In this document: in pieces, positions 53,351 through 64,000 of the stretch | How the letters are laid out: each line of letters begins with the position of its first letter | How positions within the stretch are numbered: position 1 is the stretch's first letter | Assembly: GCF_026262505.1 (NCBI RefSeq) | Contig: NC_067203.1 | Span: 20,069,411-20,133,410 of the forward strand | Length of the DNA: 64,000 nucleotides | Reading direction: 5' to 3' | From: Trichomonas vaginalis G3 | Lineage: Eukaryota > Parabasalia > Trichomonadida > Trichomonadidae | Notes under the pieces: model-generated | The model's input: only the letters and a program-made list of their open reading frames with translations | What the model was told of the DNA's origin: nothing | The model's database searches: none | Translations under genes and position numbers: made by a program

Positions 53351-53831
53351 TTCCCAAACAACCCGAAATTTGTCTGATTCCACACTAATTTTATTAATTT
53401 ATCTAAACTTTTATCTCTTGTTCTAGATAAATTATCATCAATAATAATCTCTTGTTCTATTTCACTATTATATATATATATATTTATATGATTTGATTTA
53501 AAAAAAATAAATAAATAAATTAATAAATCATTTACTCAAATATATCAAAAGTTTTATTTTTATATATAAAGATAACTACTTTTAAAAAAAAATACCCTAT
53601 ATATTTTTGCCATGTAAACTTGTCACTTTTGTCAGAAGTGAAGTGAACCGAATTTTCATGCACAACACAGAAAAAATAACTTGATCAATACCAAATGATT
53701 TTTTAACTAGTAAATAAAGTATTTTCTTTACACACACATTGTATATCATAGTTTTTTTTTTTTTGGTTTCGCAAAACATCCAAAAACAAATATGCTATAA
53801 AAGTGACAATTTTAGCAAAACGAAACCCTTA

Positions 53832-53861
53832 CGTAAATATGACAAATTACTTTGCGTGATT
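53832..53861. other. 31-bp spacer between inverted transposon copies, itself inverted
   Basis: The spacer starts ACGTAAATATGACAAATTAC and ends TTTGCGTGATT. Its complement begins AATCACGC (matching the left flank of E1, 51652-51659) and ends ATTTACGT (matching the right flank of E2, from 54917). It therefore carries both missing target duplications, but in the wrong orientation. Confidence 0.75.
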
Positions 53862-54915
53862 AAGGGTTTCGTTTTGCTAAAATTGTCACTTTTATAGCAT
53901 ATTTGTTTTTGGATGTTTTGCGAAACCAAAAAAAAAACTATGATATACAATGTGTGTGTAAAGAAAATACTTTATTTACTAGTTAAAAAATCATTTGGTA
54001 TTGATCAAGTTATTTTTTCTGGATAAGATATTATATGGATAATTGGATAGAAAATACAATTATATAATCTTGTACCTGGTTTAATTAAGCTAATTGTCAT
54101 CAGAAACTTGTAATTTTTATGAATTTCAGATTTTCTTTTCATTACTGCTTTTCTTAATAGGTCAAGTTCTTATTTACGTTATAAAGTATGATATTTACAA
54201 ATATCAAGTTATCATGTTTTTTGAGAAATTATGAGAAACAAACAAAAATGAAAAAGATAGGAATAGCAATGAATAGTGATGTGGGTATAGAAAATGTAAG
54301 AGATATGAATGCAAAGCAATCAGTATTTAGGATATTGACCATAGATTTCGAAAAAAAAATGCTGCATATTGAGCGAAAACTATGATTAGATTATAAGGCT
54401 GTCATTTAAAGCATAATGAAACTATTCCCTTTTCATTTTAATCGAATAAGATAGTAAAGATTTTTGAATTAGCTAGAAACTGATGAGATGTTTTCACAAA
54501 TCAGATTTTTAATCTCTATAATGCATAATTCACTCAATATCTCAATTTTGATATTGCGAGATATTTTTGCTATCGGTTTCGCAATTTTGACACAATAGCA
54601 AGAGGGTTCTATAAGCATTATTATCAACGTAGAATCTGAATATCATATCAGAAAATGTCGCAAATCTGACATTTACCCGACCAAATAGCAAAAATAATTG
54701 AATACTTTTCGCAAAAACTTTAAAAATCGATAAAAATATGAAATATAGATATTAAAGAGACTTTTTATATAATATTCATAAAGATTTTCCAAAAATATGA
54801 TACCGCAAAATTAAAAAAGTGACGTCTTGAGTGGAGTCAAATGTCGAAATTGCTAGCTAAATGTTTTTTTAGCGAAATTGCGTATTGTACGTTTTTTTCG
54901 CAAAACGAAACCCTT
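53862..54915 (-). mobile_element. Terminal-inverted-repeat transposon, copy E2 (intact, empty site)
   Basis: 1054 bp running from AAGGGTTTCGTTTTGC at 53862 to the complement of AAGGGTTTCGTTTTGCGAAA at 54915. It is inverted relative to E1 and nearly identical to it. It lacks the nested 1.1-kb element and so preserves the empty target site near 54020. Non-autonomous; contains the same 65-codon frame (54188-54385, +) with no recognised domain. Confidence 0.85.
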
Positions 54916-56901
<1,986 letters not shown>

Positions 56902-57524
56902 ATTAACAAACAAACTGTCAAGAAATAAATAAACATCTTACTATACACGCAAACATTTAATGTTATAAAATTTAATATTATTAATCTAAAGAAAATCATT
57001 CTATTAGAATTTGAATTAAATGATTTCCCTTTTATTTATTTAAATTAATAAATAAATATAGGCATTTCTAGTCTATATTATTTTTTTTGGAAATATGAGG
57101 CAAGAAACCAAAACTATAATATATTTCTTTCTATTCCTCTTTTTTTAGTGAGAATCAAATAAATTTATAATTAAATCTTTATTTTATAATGTTTTTGATA
57201 AATGGCTAGGTTGTATCAGAACGATTTTCAACCACAGAATTTTTTTGATAATTTTATGAAAATTCTGAAAGAAACTCTTCACCTTGGTTATTAAAAATAT
57301 TTTGAATCGGAGACTAGCAAACATGTAAGAAATTATTATTAAAATAATAAAATTTTCTGATTAATAATCGTATTTTGGGATTGTGATATACATCCTATAT
57401 ATTTACGCACACACAAAAAAATTTATCATTTTCTATCAAATTTTCACTCGAAAGACTTTTGACGACATATTGTCAAATCTGACATAGCCACACAATTTGA
57501 AAAAAAAATCATTATTTTATAAAG
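56902..57524. other. Intergenic, with an initiator near its end
   Basis: 623 bp, AT-rich. TCATTATT at 57509-57516 (+1 at 57511) is a good initiator for the next gene, giving a 14-nt leader. Nothing else seen. Confidence 0.4.
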
Positions 57525-58043
57525 ATGATTCCACTGCTTGCTGTGCGAAGAAGTTTTGATTTAGGCGATCCTGAATACTTGGGATGGAGAATGAGATGCG
57601 AACGAGACTACTCGAGTAGACTCGGAAAATTAGAACGCGAGTTACCATTATTTAAACCAAAGAAGAATAATCAACTTGATGATATTGGAAGAATGATGTG
57701 GGCACAGAGATGTGAAGCAGAAATAAGAAGACTTCAAAAAGAAGGCAAATGGCTCCAATTAAGTAAACCAAAGAAGAATGATCAACTTGATGATATTGGA
57801 AGAATGATGTGCGAACAGAGATGGGAAGAAGAACGAAGAAGACTTATAAAAGAAGGAAAATGGCATCCAATATGGTTCCCACTATTTTCACACTCTAAAA
57901 CAAGCCCCAAATCCACTCCAAATTATGATTATGATTTCAGCAAACAGATGGACCGAATTGCACGAAGAATGAGATTATTAAGAATGAGAAATGATCTTAT
58001 TAAACAAGGTAAACCAATTCCTGCCTATCTTAGGTTTATCTAA
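57525..58043 (+). CDS. Small basic protein with 38-residue repeats, unrecognised
   Basis: 172 residues, rich in R, K, W and M. Two nearly identical repeats (about residues 42-117) have the pattern PKKN-x-QLDDIGRMM, then QR, then an E/R-rich helix, then KEGKW. Diverged versions lie before (GDPEYLGWRMRCERDYSSRL) and after (SKQMDRIARRMRLLRMRNDL, then KQGKPIPAYLRFI). The repeats are likely amphipathic helices with a conserved Trp. No known domain recognised, no signal or membrane segment. An initiator 14 nt upstream supports transcription. Downstream, an open stretch in the same frame (58104-58286) may be a lost or alternative C-terminus. Nuclear or RNA/DNA-associated by charge alone is only a guess. 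Confidence 0.65.
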   Translation: MIPLLAVRRSFDLGDPEYLGWRMRCERDYSSRLGKLERELPLFKPKKNNQLDDIGRMMWAQRCEAEIRRLQKEGKWLQLSKPKKNDQLDDIGRMMCEQRWEEERRRLIKEGKWHPIWFPLFSHSKTSPKSTPNYDYDFSKQMDRIARRMRLLRMRNDLIKQGKPIPAYLRFI

Positions 58044-58103
58044 ATATCATTTCTTATAACTTTTCTGATAGTAAAAATTTCATTTACTGATCAATAATTA
58101 TGA

Positions 58104-58286
58104 CTATTTTTTTCATTAAAAAACATAATTCTTCAGGTATTTAAAAGAACTATCTCCGAAATCGATGAAAATTGGACTGTTCCAATAAGTAAAGATTTGT
58201 TTGAACCAAATGGATTCAAAAGAAGTCATGTTCAACAGATATTTGCAAGCTTATATCAGAAATACACAAAAAAGCAAGGAAAATAA
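58104..58286 (+). pseudogene. Orphan coding-like fragment, possible lost C-terminus
   Basis: 60 codons without ATG, ending in TAA at 58284-58286. The sequence is convincingly protein-like (FKRTISEIDENWTVPISKDL, then FEPNGFKRSHVQQIFASLYQ) and is in the same frame as the preceding gene, 58 bp after its stop. No trichomonad intron consensus (GTATGT...ACTAACACACAG) is visible between them. Either a stop and decay split one gene, or this is a fragment of an unrelated gene. Confidence 0.4.
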
Positions 58287-58860
58287 ACTTTGTTATTTGC
58301 TCATTTTTTATATTCTCAACTTTGTTCATATGTTTTATCATCTGATTCATTGCTAAATTTAGAACCAGCATGCATGGTATATCAAGTATATTGACATGTT
58401 ATGAGTATTTCCTATATCCGCTTAAAAAATAGGATTAGCTTTATAAAATATAACTAGAATCTATAGATCAAATACAATTGTAATTATTTGTATATTGAGT
58501 TATTGTAATACCCCTATTTTTGGCTATCATAAAAGCTATTCATATATCTGGTACCATGTGAAATTAGAAACTTTATAGTTTTCTTTCTATTGTATTATAA
58601 CTCAACCATCAGAGGTAAATCTTCATTAAATTTTTGTATTATTCTATAGTTTTTACTTTAATTGTAGCGATTGCTTTAATTTCACTTCTTAATGATAAAC
58701 AGAACAATTTGCATACTATGAGATTAGAAAATCATGCGGATTTCTAAGAGATCTGTGAATTGGGCTGTATAATTTAAAAACGATTATATCAAAACGAAGA
58801 AATATAAGAATTGAGTCAAATTATTAGTGTTTACAATTTAATTCGCATACTCTGTTATAT
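58287..58860. other. Intergenic, nothing recognised
   Basis: About 570 bp of AT-rich sequence between convergent features. No gene, RNA or repeat identified. Confidence 0.3.
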
Positions 58861-59643
58861 TTATTCATTGATATTTGCGCCATGCGAAATAAGAAGTTTG
58901 GCTATTTCTTCATCATTTTCCTGTGTGGTAAGATCAAGAGCTGTTTCTCCACAACCATTTTTTTCATTGACATTTGCACCATGTGAAAGAAGAACTTCGG
59001 CAGTTTCTCGGCAATGAAATCGTATTGTCTGATGGAGAGCAGTTTGGCCATCATTATCTTTTTCGTTGATATTTGCACCATGTGAAATAAGAAGTTCGAC
59101 CATTTCTTTTTTATTAGAACCTGCTGCATGATGAAGAGCAGTTTGGCCATCATTATCTTTTTCGTTGATATCTACACCATGTGAAATAAGAAGTTCGACC
59201 ATTTCTTTTTTATTAGAACCTGCTGCATGATGAAGAGCAGTTTGGCCATCATTATCTTTTTCGTTGATATCTACACCATGTGAAATAAGAAGTTCGACCA
59301 TTTCTTTTTTATTACGTTTCGCTGCAAGATGAAGGGCTGTATGTCCAAATCCATCTTTGTCATTGATATTTACACCATGTGAAAGGAAATATTCGCAAAG
59401 TGATGGAATATTGAACATTGCCGAAGTAACAAAGGCTTTTTTAACATCAATGGTTTTATCAAAAACAACCAAAAATGATTCAAGATTGTTATAAAGTCCG
59501 CAATATTCAAAAATGCAATGCGCGAATTCAATCTCTACATGGTATTCATTCATCAAGAATGTAACAAAATCAATGTTGTGTGAAATAATTGCATGCTCCA
59601 GGCAAAACGGTCCTGGTTCTTCATATTTCAAACATTCACTCAT
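58861..59643 (-). CDS. DUF3447/ankyrin-repeat protein, N-terminally short
   Basis: ATG at 59643 gives 260 residues: a DUF3447-type region (MSECLKYEEPGPFCLEHAII, then AMFNIPSLCEYFLSHGVNIN) followed by about five ankyrin repeats of 33 residues (e.g. GQTALHHAAGSNKKEMVELL). Adjacent repeats are nearly identical at the DNA level (99-bp units at about 59.08-59.31 kb), so recently amplified. The frame stays open for 48 more codons upstream to 59790. That stretch encodes more of the same family (CFKFLRTKFDSEITTECLEF) but has no ATG, and the usual first 100 residues are absent. The C-terminus stops right after HGANINE, at a repeat boundary. So this is either a 5'-truncated pseudogene or a short version using the inner ATG. 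Family function (cytosolic binding protein) unknown. Confidence 0.7.
   Translation of the reverse strand: MSECLKYEEPGPFCLEHAIISHNIDFVTFLMNEYHVEIEFAHCIFEYCGLYNNLESFLVVFDKTIDVKKAFVTSAMFNIPSLCEYFLSHGVNINDKDGFGHTALHLAAKRNKKEMVELLISHGVDINEKDNDGQTALHHAAGSNKKEMVELLISHGVDINEKDNDGQTALHHAAGSNKKEMVELLISHGANINEKDNDGQTALHQTIRFHCRETAEVLLSHGANVNEKNGCGETALDLTTQENDEEIAKLLISHGANINE
59044..59340. repeat. 99-bp near-identical ankyrin-coding repeats
   Basis: Units containing TTTTTCGTTGATAT, TTCGACCATTTC and TGATGAAGAGCAGTTTGGCC recur every 99 bp, with few differences even at synonymous sites. The array therefore looks recent. Confidence 0.7.
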
Positions 59644-59790
59644 TATATCTGGATTTCTTCCTAAAAATGAAAATTCTAGACATTCTGTGGTTATTTCTGA
59701 GTCGAATTTTGTTCTTAAAAACTTGAAACAATCAACAGCTAATATAGTTATATCTTTGTCAGGCGTTGAAGTGTTTTCATATTTAAATTA

Positions 59791-60352
59791 CAGACTTTAA
59801 TCTTATGATTCAATGATATTTAGTTGTAAATTGTTGTTTATAAACATGACATTTCCGATGACCTATAGATAAATAGGGTAATTGTAAAGAAATTCAATCT
59901 AGAAATGGAAATTAGCTGTAATTTGTATAATTGAAGCTATTCAGCTAAAGATTCACATCTGTTATTATTAATTTGAATTTCTATTTTATTAAGAGTTTAA
60001 ATCTATGAAATCAGGTTAGAATAACTAAAGAAAAGAAAGAGATTTTTAAAATTAAATCAAAAACTAATAAAACATTTTATTAGGCTTGAGATATTATAGA
60101 GTAATACAAGAATGGACAAGCTTATCATGTTTCTTTTTGTCTGAAATGTTAAATAAAGTTTTATGAGATTTATTACGACATTATATTTGTAGATTCAAGA
60201 GATTTAATAGGAAAATATCGTAATACAATAGGACACAAATGTGCACATATATCAACCTTTCCGATGTAATTAAAAAAAAATACTGCATAATGTTGTATAA
60301 TACAAACAATATTTTTTATATGCTAATTATAAAAATACAAACAATATAAATT
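59791..60352. other. Intergenic, nothing recognised
   Basis: About 560 bp, AT-rich. No gene, RNA or repeat identified. Confidence 0.3.
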
Positions 60353-61465
60353 TTATTTCTTATTGGATTTTGCGTGTACAGGTAGAACTTTTGGTGGAGG
60401 AAAGTCATCAACTTCCTCTTCAACAATTTTTGCTAATAAAATCTTTGATTTAATTCTTTCATATTCTTCCCAACTAGTTATTTGTGGTCTGTACGGATAT
60501 TGAGGAATAGACCTTTCAAACTTCTCCCTCTTCTTCTTTTCGAACTCTTCTCTTTCTTTTTCTGTGATTTCGTATTGAGGATTTCGAGGAATTACTGGTG
60601 GAGAGTTTTCTTCTTTAATTTGTTTCTCAACTTTGCTTATCTTGGTCTGGCCGCGTTTCTTATACATCTGAACTCTATCATCAAGCTTTGTATCTCTATA
60701 TTTAGACTTGTTTATGATGTTTTGGGATGTTGATGAAGTGTATTTTTCTAATTTAGGTTCTGGAGGTGGAACATAAGGTTTTCGGGCGGTGGGAGGTCTT
60801 TCGCTTTGCAGTTCTTCTTTTGTCATTAATAATCTTTCTAAATTATAGCCAGTTGTTGGTGATTTCGGTGATTTTGGCCGAATTTCGTCTTCATCATCAG
60901 ATTTTGTAGTAGTGTTCTTACGGTTTGCTAAGTAAAAGCTTGTCTGAACTTTAACTAGTTTATGGTATTTAGATTTTTTAGTCCCATGAAAAGAATCTAT
61001 TATTGATTGTTTTGCTGCTTCATTATCGAATAAACCATCACCAACTTTCCAGTTTAAAACTTCATTTCTGATGGCAGATCTGTCTAAAAGTCTTTCTTTT
61101 GGTCCAATAATTTGAATTTTACGAAAAGACTCTGTAAGATGATTTATATCAACAAATTCTTCATCACCAAAAGCATCATTAACCAAATCATATATTTTTG
61201 AATTAACTAATTGAACAGATGAACCAACACATGATGTATTATGAAAAGAATCTGATTTTTCTAGTGAATTTGATGATCTGATCGACATATTAAAAAGCCT
61301 TTTCGAAGAATTTTTATTATTTTGAAGTGCTTTAGGCTTCCAAGACTTAGATGTTGAAATTAATAAAGAAGGAGTAGATAAAGAAACACTAGTCTCGTTG
61401 TTTTCAATAGGACTGATACTAAGAACTTCTTCTGAATCTAGTTGTGTTGTTTCTGTATTACTCAT
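60353..61465 (-). CDS. Unrecognised disordered protein with basic coiled C-terminus
   Basis: 370 residues from ATG 61465 (MSNTETTQLDSEEVLSISPI); the in-frame codons further upstream are not ATG. Residues 1-95 are Ser/Asn-rich and disordered. About 95-180 may be a small helical domain (SKIYDLVNDAFGDEEFVDIN, then NWKVGDGLFDNEAAKQSIID). Then a Pro/Ser/Lys-rich stretch (RPKSPKSPTTGYN; ERPPTARKPYVPPPEPK) and a charged helix (about 305-335, EKEREEFEKKKREKFERSIP). The short block YPYRPQITSWEEYERIKSK near the end looks conserved. It suggests a cytoskeletal or axonemal structural protein, which is a guess. TCACTTTT upstream (+1 at 61515) is a perfect initiator with a 50-nt leader. Divergent from the next gene, 136 bp apart. 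Confidence 0.7.
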   Translation of the reverse strand: MSNTETTQLDSEEVLSISPIENNETSVSLSTPSLLISTSKSWKPKALQNNKNSSKRLFNMSIRSSNSLEKSDSFHNTSCVGSSVQLVNSKIYDLVNDAFGDEEFVDINHLTESFRKIQIIGPKERLLDRSAIRNEVLNWKVGDGLFDNEAAKQSIIDSFHGTKKSKYHKLVKVQTSFYLANRKNTTTKSDDEDEIRPKSPKSPTTGYNLERLLMTKEELQSERPPTARKPYVPPPEPKLEKYTSSTSQNIINKSKYRDTKLDDRVQMYKKRGQTKISKVEKQIKEENSPPVIPRNPQYEITEKEREEFEKKKREKFERSIPQYPYRPQITSWEEYERIKSKILLAKIVEEEVDDFPPPKVLPVHAKSNKK

Positions 61466-61601
61466 ATATAATTTTTTTGTGCTCAAAAGACGTTAATTTT
61501 CAATAAATAAAAAGTGACACAAAGTATTTCATTATCTAGAAAAGTGACAAAGGGAATTTCCCTTTTTCATTCAAAATGAAAATTAGTTTGAATTTAAGAA
61601 A
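61466..61601. promoter_or_regulatory. Compact divergent promoter
   Basis: 136 bp serves two divergent genes. On the minus strand TCACTTTT occurs twice (+1 at about 61515 and 61544); the first suits the gene at 61465. On the plus strand TCATTCAA (61567-61574) lies 33 nt before ATG 61602. An out-of-frame ATG at 61576 between them would start an overlapping short uORF. Confidence 0.5.
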
Positions 61602-63035
61602 ATGGAGTTCAAAGCTAGTAGCGAGACCATTGATAAACAGTTCTTAGAAAGCTATCACGCATCTGAACTTAAAATGAGTATTGATACACTATTTATTGAA
61701 TTTTCCGAATTGTGTAACGCATTTGTTCAGTCCACAGAGTCATTTAATGATGAAAGTATTGATGTTATCAAAGAAATTTGCTTCTTTATTGTTAATCATA
61801 AAAATAATTTTATTAACAATCATACAGCGATCAGAGTCATTGAAGAATCAAATATATTGTCAGAGATATTGCTAATCTTACAAAATATCGATTCTATTCA
61901 CAATGAAATTTTGATATTATATTGTTCAAAGTTTTTATCAATAATTTCAACGATTACACGTGTAACAAAAGACATCTTTAATGATATACCATTGATTCAG
62001 CAGCTTTACACTGAGATATTATACATTTTCATAGAAAATGGAAAATTTTCGTTTGAAAAACAGTTTTATTATGACATTTCAAAGTTTTTAGATTCATTTA
62101 TTGAATACATACCTGTATTAGATTCAATTTCCACAAAATTTGGCAATTCTTCATTGAATTTTCTCATTTCTTTGAAAAACTCATTTATCAGGCATTTCCC
62201 TACAACAAGACACATGTTTACAAGCTATATATCATTGATATTCTTAAAATATCCAAATTTCTTTAAAAAAGAAGAAATATTTTTTATTTTAGATTTAATT
62301 GTCATAAATTCTGATGAAAACACAATTAATTGTACGACAAACTTATTTATTAGGATAATAGAAATATATCCCGAGATATCTCCAAAGATTTTGATGATTA
62401 TTGAAAAATATTTTTTAAATTTCAATGAAATGAGTTACAAATCTATCAATTGTGTATTCACTATCATGAAATATATTGTTGATATCGTTGATCCACATGA
62501 AATTTTGAAATTTTATGAATCAAATTTTAATTTTTTGAAAGAAATGAGAGAAATGATTAAAATCAATGAAGTATCAAGCAGCATAATAGAATTTCTAACA
62601 CAGACAGTATCAAAAATTGTTGTTTATGGTTCAAATGAGATTTCATTATTTGATTTCATTTTAAAAACGATAAAAGTGTCATTACGATCATTTTTGATTG
62701 ATATTATTGATAGTTATGATGTTTATCCGATGAAAACAAAAGTTTCCTTTTTAATTTTCTGTAATTTTTTGTCAAAAAACTCATTTGAATGTTCCAAACT
62801 AATTTTTGAGCTTTTGGATGTAGAGAACGCTATAGAGATGATGGATGACTCTCTTGAAACCTGTTTGGAATTGATTATTAATTCAATAATTGTTTCGAAA
62901 TTAATTCCTTCAGAAAAATATGAAGAAACGGTTGAAAAAATAAGAGAAAATGATATTAGTGATGACTTGGAATGTTTGTCAATTAACAAAGATAGGATTG
63001 GAGAATTATCTAAAGTAATTTTGTTCGAAATTTAA
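61602..63035 (+). CDS. Unrecognised 477-residue alpha-helical protein
   Basis: ATG 61602 (MEFKASSETIDKQFLESYHA). The whole protein is made of hydrophobic amphipathic helices rich in I, L, F, N and S (NEILILYCSKFLSIISTITR; YPEISPKILMIIEKYFLNFN). This is the look of HEAT/ARM-type solenoids, but no repeat consensus is strong enough to name. No membrane segment is clear despite the hydrophobicity, because charged residues break every stretch. Codon use is very AT-rich, similar to the importin-like gene at 5.1 kb. An upstream out-of-frame ATG at 61576 could reduce translation if transcription starts at the TCATTC initiator. Probably a real lineage-specific gene. Confidence 0.75.
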   Translation: MEFKASSETIDKQFLESYHASELKMSIDTLFIEFSELCNAFVQSTESFNDESIDVIKEICFFIVNHKNNFINNHTAIRVIEESNILSEILLILQNIDSIHNEILILYCSKFLSIISTITRVTKDIFNDIPLIQQLYTEILYIFIENGKFSFEKQFYYDISKFLDSFIEYIPVLDSISTKFGNSSLNFLISLKNSFIRHFPTTRHMFTSYISLIFLKYPNFFKKEEIFFILDLIVINSDENTINCTTNLFIRIIEIYPEISPKILMIIEKYFLNFNEMSYKSINCVFTIMKYIVDIVDPHEILKFYESNFNFLKEMREMIKINEVSSSIIEFLTQTVSKIVVYGSNEISLFDFILKTIKVSLRSFLIDIIDSYDVYPMKTKVSFLIFCNFLSKNSFECSKLIFELLDVENAIEMMDDSLETCLELIINSIIVSKLIPSEKYEETVEKIRENDISDDLECLSINKDRIGELSKVILFEI

Positions 63036-63628
63036 AAATTTGTACGTCTGACTCTCAAAAATTGAGAGAATTGAGATGTTTACACGTGAAAAATAAAAAA
63101 ATCTTTTTGAAAAATTAAAAATTTTACTTTAGAGATTTTATTGCTTGAGGAGTTCTTCAAGTTTTCTTTGTTGCTCCAGCTGACGCATCCTATCATAAAA
63201 GGCCATAATCTCATACTGTCTCAATCCTGGGATGATATTAACATACCATTAATATATAAACGAGACGAATTATTTTTGAAATTTTTCAAAATATCCAAAT
63301 TTTACAATAAAACCTAAGTTATAGTATAATCGACTAAATACCAAATTGATTTTATAATATAACTAAGAATATAATATTTGATAATAAAAAATAATGAAGT
63401 ATCTGCTCTATTTTTCGAATTTTCAAGTTAATGATATTTTTAATGCTTTGTTATTGTGCTTGGTTGCATAATTAAGAGGGATTTGCCCATCTATGTCAAA
63501 AATTGAGATGTTAACTTTAGAGATGCTGTTGCTTGAGAAGTTTTTTAAGTTTTCTTGGTTGCTCCAGATGATGAATCCTATTTCAATTCTTTGATGCAAT
63601 TTATAATTAGTCAAAAAAAAAATTAAAA
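63036..63628. other. Gene remnants: duplicated fragment of a minus-strand gene
   Basis: Two similar stretches, 63130-63190 and 63518-63580, share TTGCTTGAGRAGTT, AAGTTTTCTTKGTTGCTCCAG and ATCCTAT. On the minus strand the first encodes MAFYDRMRQLEQQRKLEELL plus KQ and a stop. The second is followed by an ankyrin-like remnant (NISIFDIDGQIPLNYATKHN, 63423-63520). These look like decayed, tandemly duplicated ends of an ankyrin-type gene. No intact gene. Confidence 0.45.
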
Positions 63629-64000
63629 ATGAGTTCTGACTATGCAAAGCCATATTCGGACTTTATTGGAGCATTTGAAAAGCTTTTTCGTATAAAATCC
63701 AATGAATCTGTTGAAGACATGTGCAATATCATCACTAATGTTTTGATTTCAAAATATCAAATTACCAAAAGCCAACTCACAGATATCATTTTAAAAGCTA
63801 TTGAATATAACTATGCTTCAGGAGAAAATTATATAAAAATTCTCAACAATATTGGCTTTGAAAATAAGAATCTTCCAGAATTAACATCCCCATTGGAGAG
63901 TTCAGTCGAATATATTGTTATGCATGATCAAATTGATAAATTTAAGGAATATATTTCACAAAGAGAACTTAAAAATGATATATTTTTAGAAATTCCTCAA
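63629..64000 (+). CDS. DUF3447/ankyrin-family protein, partial (C-terminus outside window)
   Basis: ATG 63629 opens 124 codons to the right edge without a stop. The N-terminus (MSSDYAKPYSDFIGAFEKLF) followed by SVEDMCNIITNVLISKYQIT and SPLESSVEYIVMHDQIDKFK is the standard start of the expanded trichomonad ankyrin family, with ankyrin repeats expected beyond the edge. Compare the 27.9 kb gene: VFEYP and SPLYYIAWDKVDDLK occupy the same relative places. Cytosolic protein of unknown role. The frame looks intact so far. Confidence 0.8.
   Translation, partial: MSSDYAKPYSDFIGAFEKLFRIKSNESVEDMCNIITNVLISKYQITKSQLTDIILKAIEYNYASGENYIKILNNIGFENKNLPELTSPLESSVEYIVMHDQIDKFKEYISQRELKNDIFLEIPQ

Larger units (their letters stand above)
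52571..53667. mobile_element. Nested element with a hairpin array, 15-bp target duplication
   Basis: CAGAAAAAATAACTT occurs at 52556-52570 and 53668-53682, flanking 1097 bp. In E2 the same site is empty, with a single copy of that 15-mer. The ends are inverted repeats: TGTAATGCATGAAAATTCGG at 52571, continuing TTCACTTC, against the complement of 53640-53667 (26 of 28 bases match). The inside holds a short frame at 52700-52768 (22 codons, MERQEVDLPNENQIYSFREL), then the 250-bp hairpin array 52781-53350, then AT-rich DNA. It looks like a deletion derivative of a larger element. A 15-bp duplication is unusually long for cut-and-paste transposons. Confidence 0.85.
51660..53831 (+). mobile_element. 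Terminal-inverted-repeat transposon, copy E1 (interrupted)
   Basis: The ends read TAAGGGTTTCGTTTTGC at the left (51660-51676) and its complement at the right (to 53830/53831). The element is 2.17 kb but includes a 1097-bp nested insert plus a 15-bp duplication. Without these it is about 1058 bp, nearly identical to copy E2 (53862-54915) in the opposite orientation. The only difference I noticed is an A8/A7 run length. No transposase frame: the 65-codon frame starting MIFTNIKLSCFLRNYEKQTK is shared by both copies, but shows no domain. Non-autonomous; 7-9 bp target duplications (see findings) suggest a Mutator-like or related superfamily. Confidence 0.8.

Noticed and set aside
52192-54385. 65-codon frames present twice (52192-52389 - and 54188-54385 +)
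   Set aside because: They are the same stretch in the two transposon copies. No recognisable domain, so conservation only reflects the recent duplication of the element.
63228-63252. Possible 20-nt mini-intron (minus strand GTATGT ... CCCAG)
   Set aside because: Removing it gives ATG GAT TGA, an immediate stop, and there is no branch-type motif ACTAAC.

Overview
The window is AT-rich DNA from a parabasalid protist, most likely Trichomonas vaginalis or a close relative. Genes are intronless as far as I can see and sit on both strands. Several carry a trichomonad initiator (TCA+1 followed by Y and W) 10-50 nt before the ATG. There is a plant/bacterial-type PPi-phosphofructokinase, several ankyrin genes of the expanded trichomonad family, a trichomonad beta-helix surface protein and a Maverick/Polinton fossil. 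The two genes that look highly expressed (Sec61 alpha and PFK) use C-ending codons, unlike their AT-rich neighbours.

Layout. 0-7.7 kb: partial VPS9-domain gene (-), Sec61 alpha (+), an unknown gene (-), and a large HEAT-like transport-receptor-like gene (+) with no visible ATG. 7.7-12.8 kb: gene-poor, with short repeats and a 0.66 kb terminal-inverted-repeat element. 12.8-22.7 kb: TPR protein (Cyc8/UTX-like), acidic ankyrin protein, variant E2-fold protein, RecQ helicase, HOOK-like coiled-coil protein. 24.3-26.3 kb: surface protein with 22 tandem copies of an 8-residue repeat. 26.7-35.4 kb: an ENTH-like endocytic adaptor with 18 DPF motifs and a shrunken pseudocopy of its end. Between these two lies an ankyrin gene broken by a 37-bp minisatellite and by a TA-flanked transposon that itself carries another insertion. 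35.9-40.4 kb: broken Maverick fossil, abutting a second decayed ankyrin gene with the same minisatellite. 42.7-50.5 kb: TOR-like PIK-related kinase and a seven-pass membrane protein. 51.7-54.9 kb: two inverted copies of a 1.05 kb transposon, one interrupted by a 1.1 kb element that holds a tandem array of four-hairpin units. 55.6-64 kb: PPi-PFK, a small basic repeat protein, ankyrin genes, and two unrecognised proteins.

Most genes are single housekeeping or regulatory genes with no operon logic. Sec61, the VPS9 protein and the DPF adaptor all bear on secretion or endocytosis. TOR, RecQ, the E2-like protein and the TPR protein are regulatory.

The most unusual structure is at 51.66-54.92 kb. 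There, target duplications, an empty site in a sister copy and an inverted 31-bp spacer allow the order of events to be reconstructed, and a 250-bp unit made almost wholly of four different hairpins is repeated exactly.
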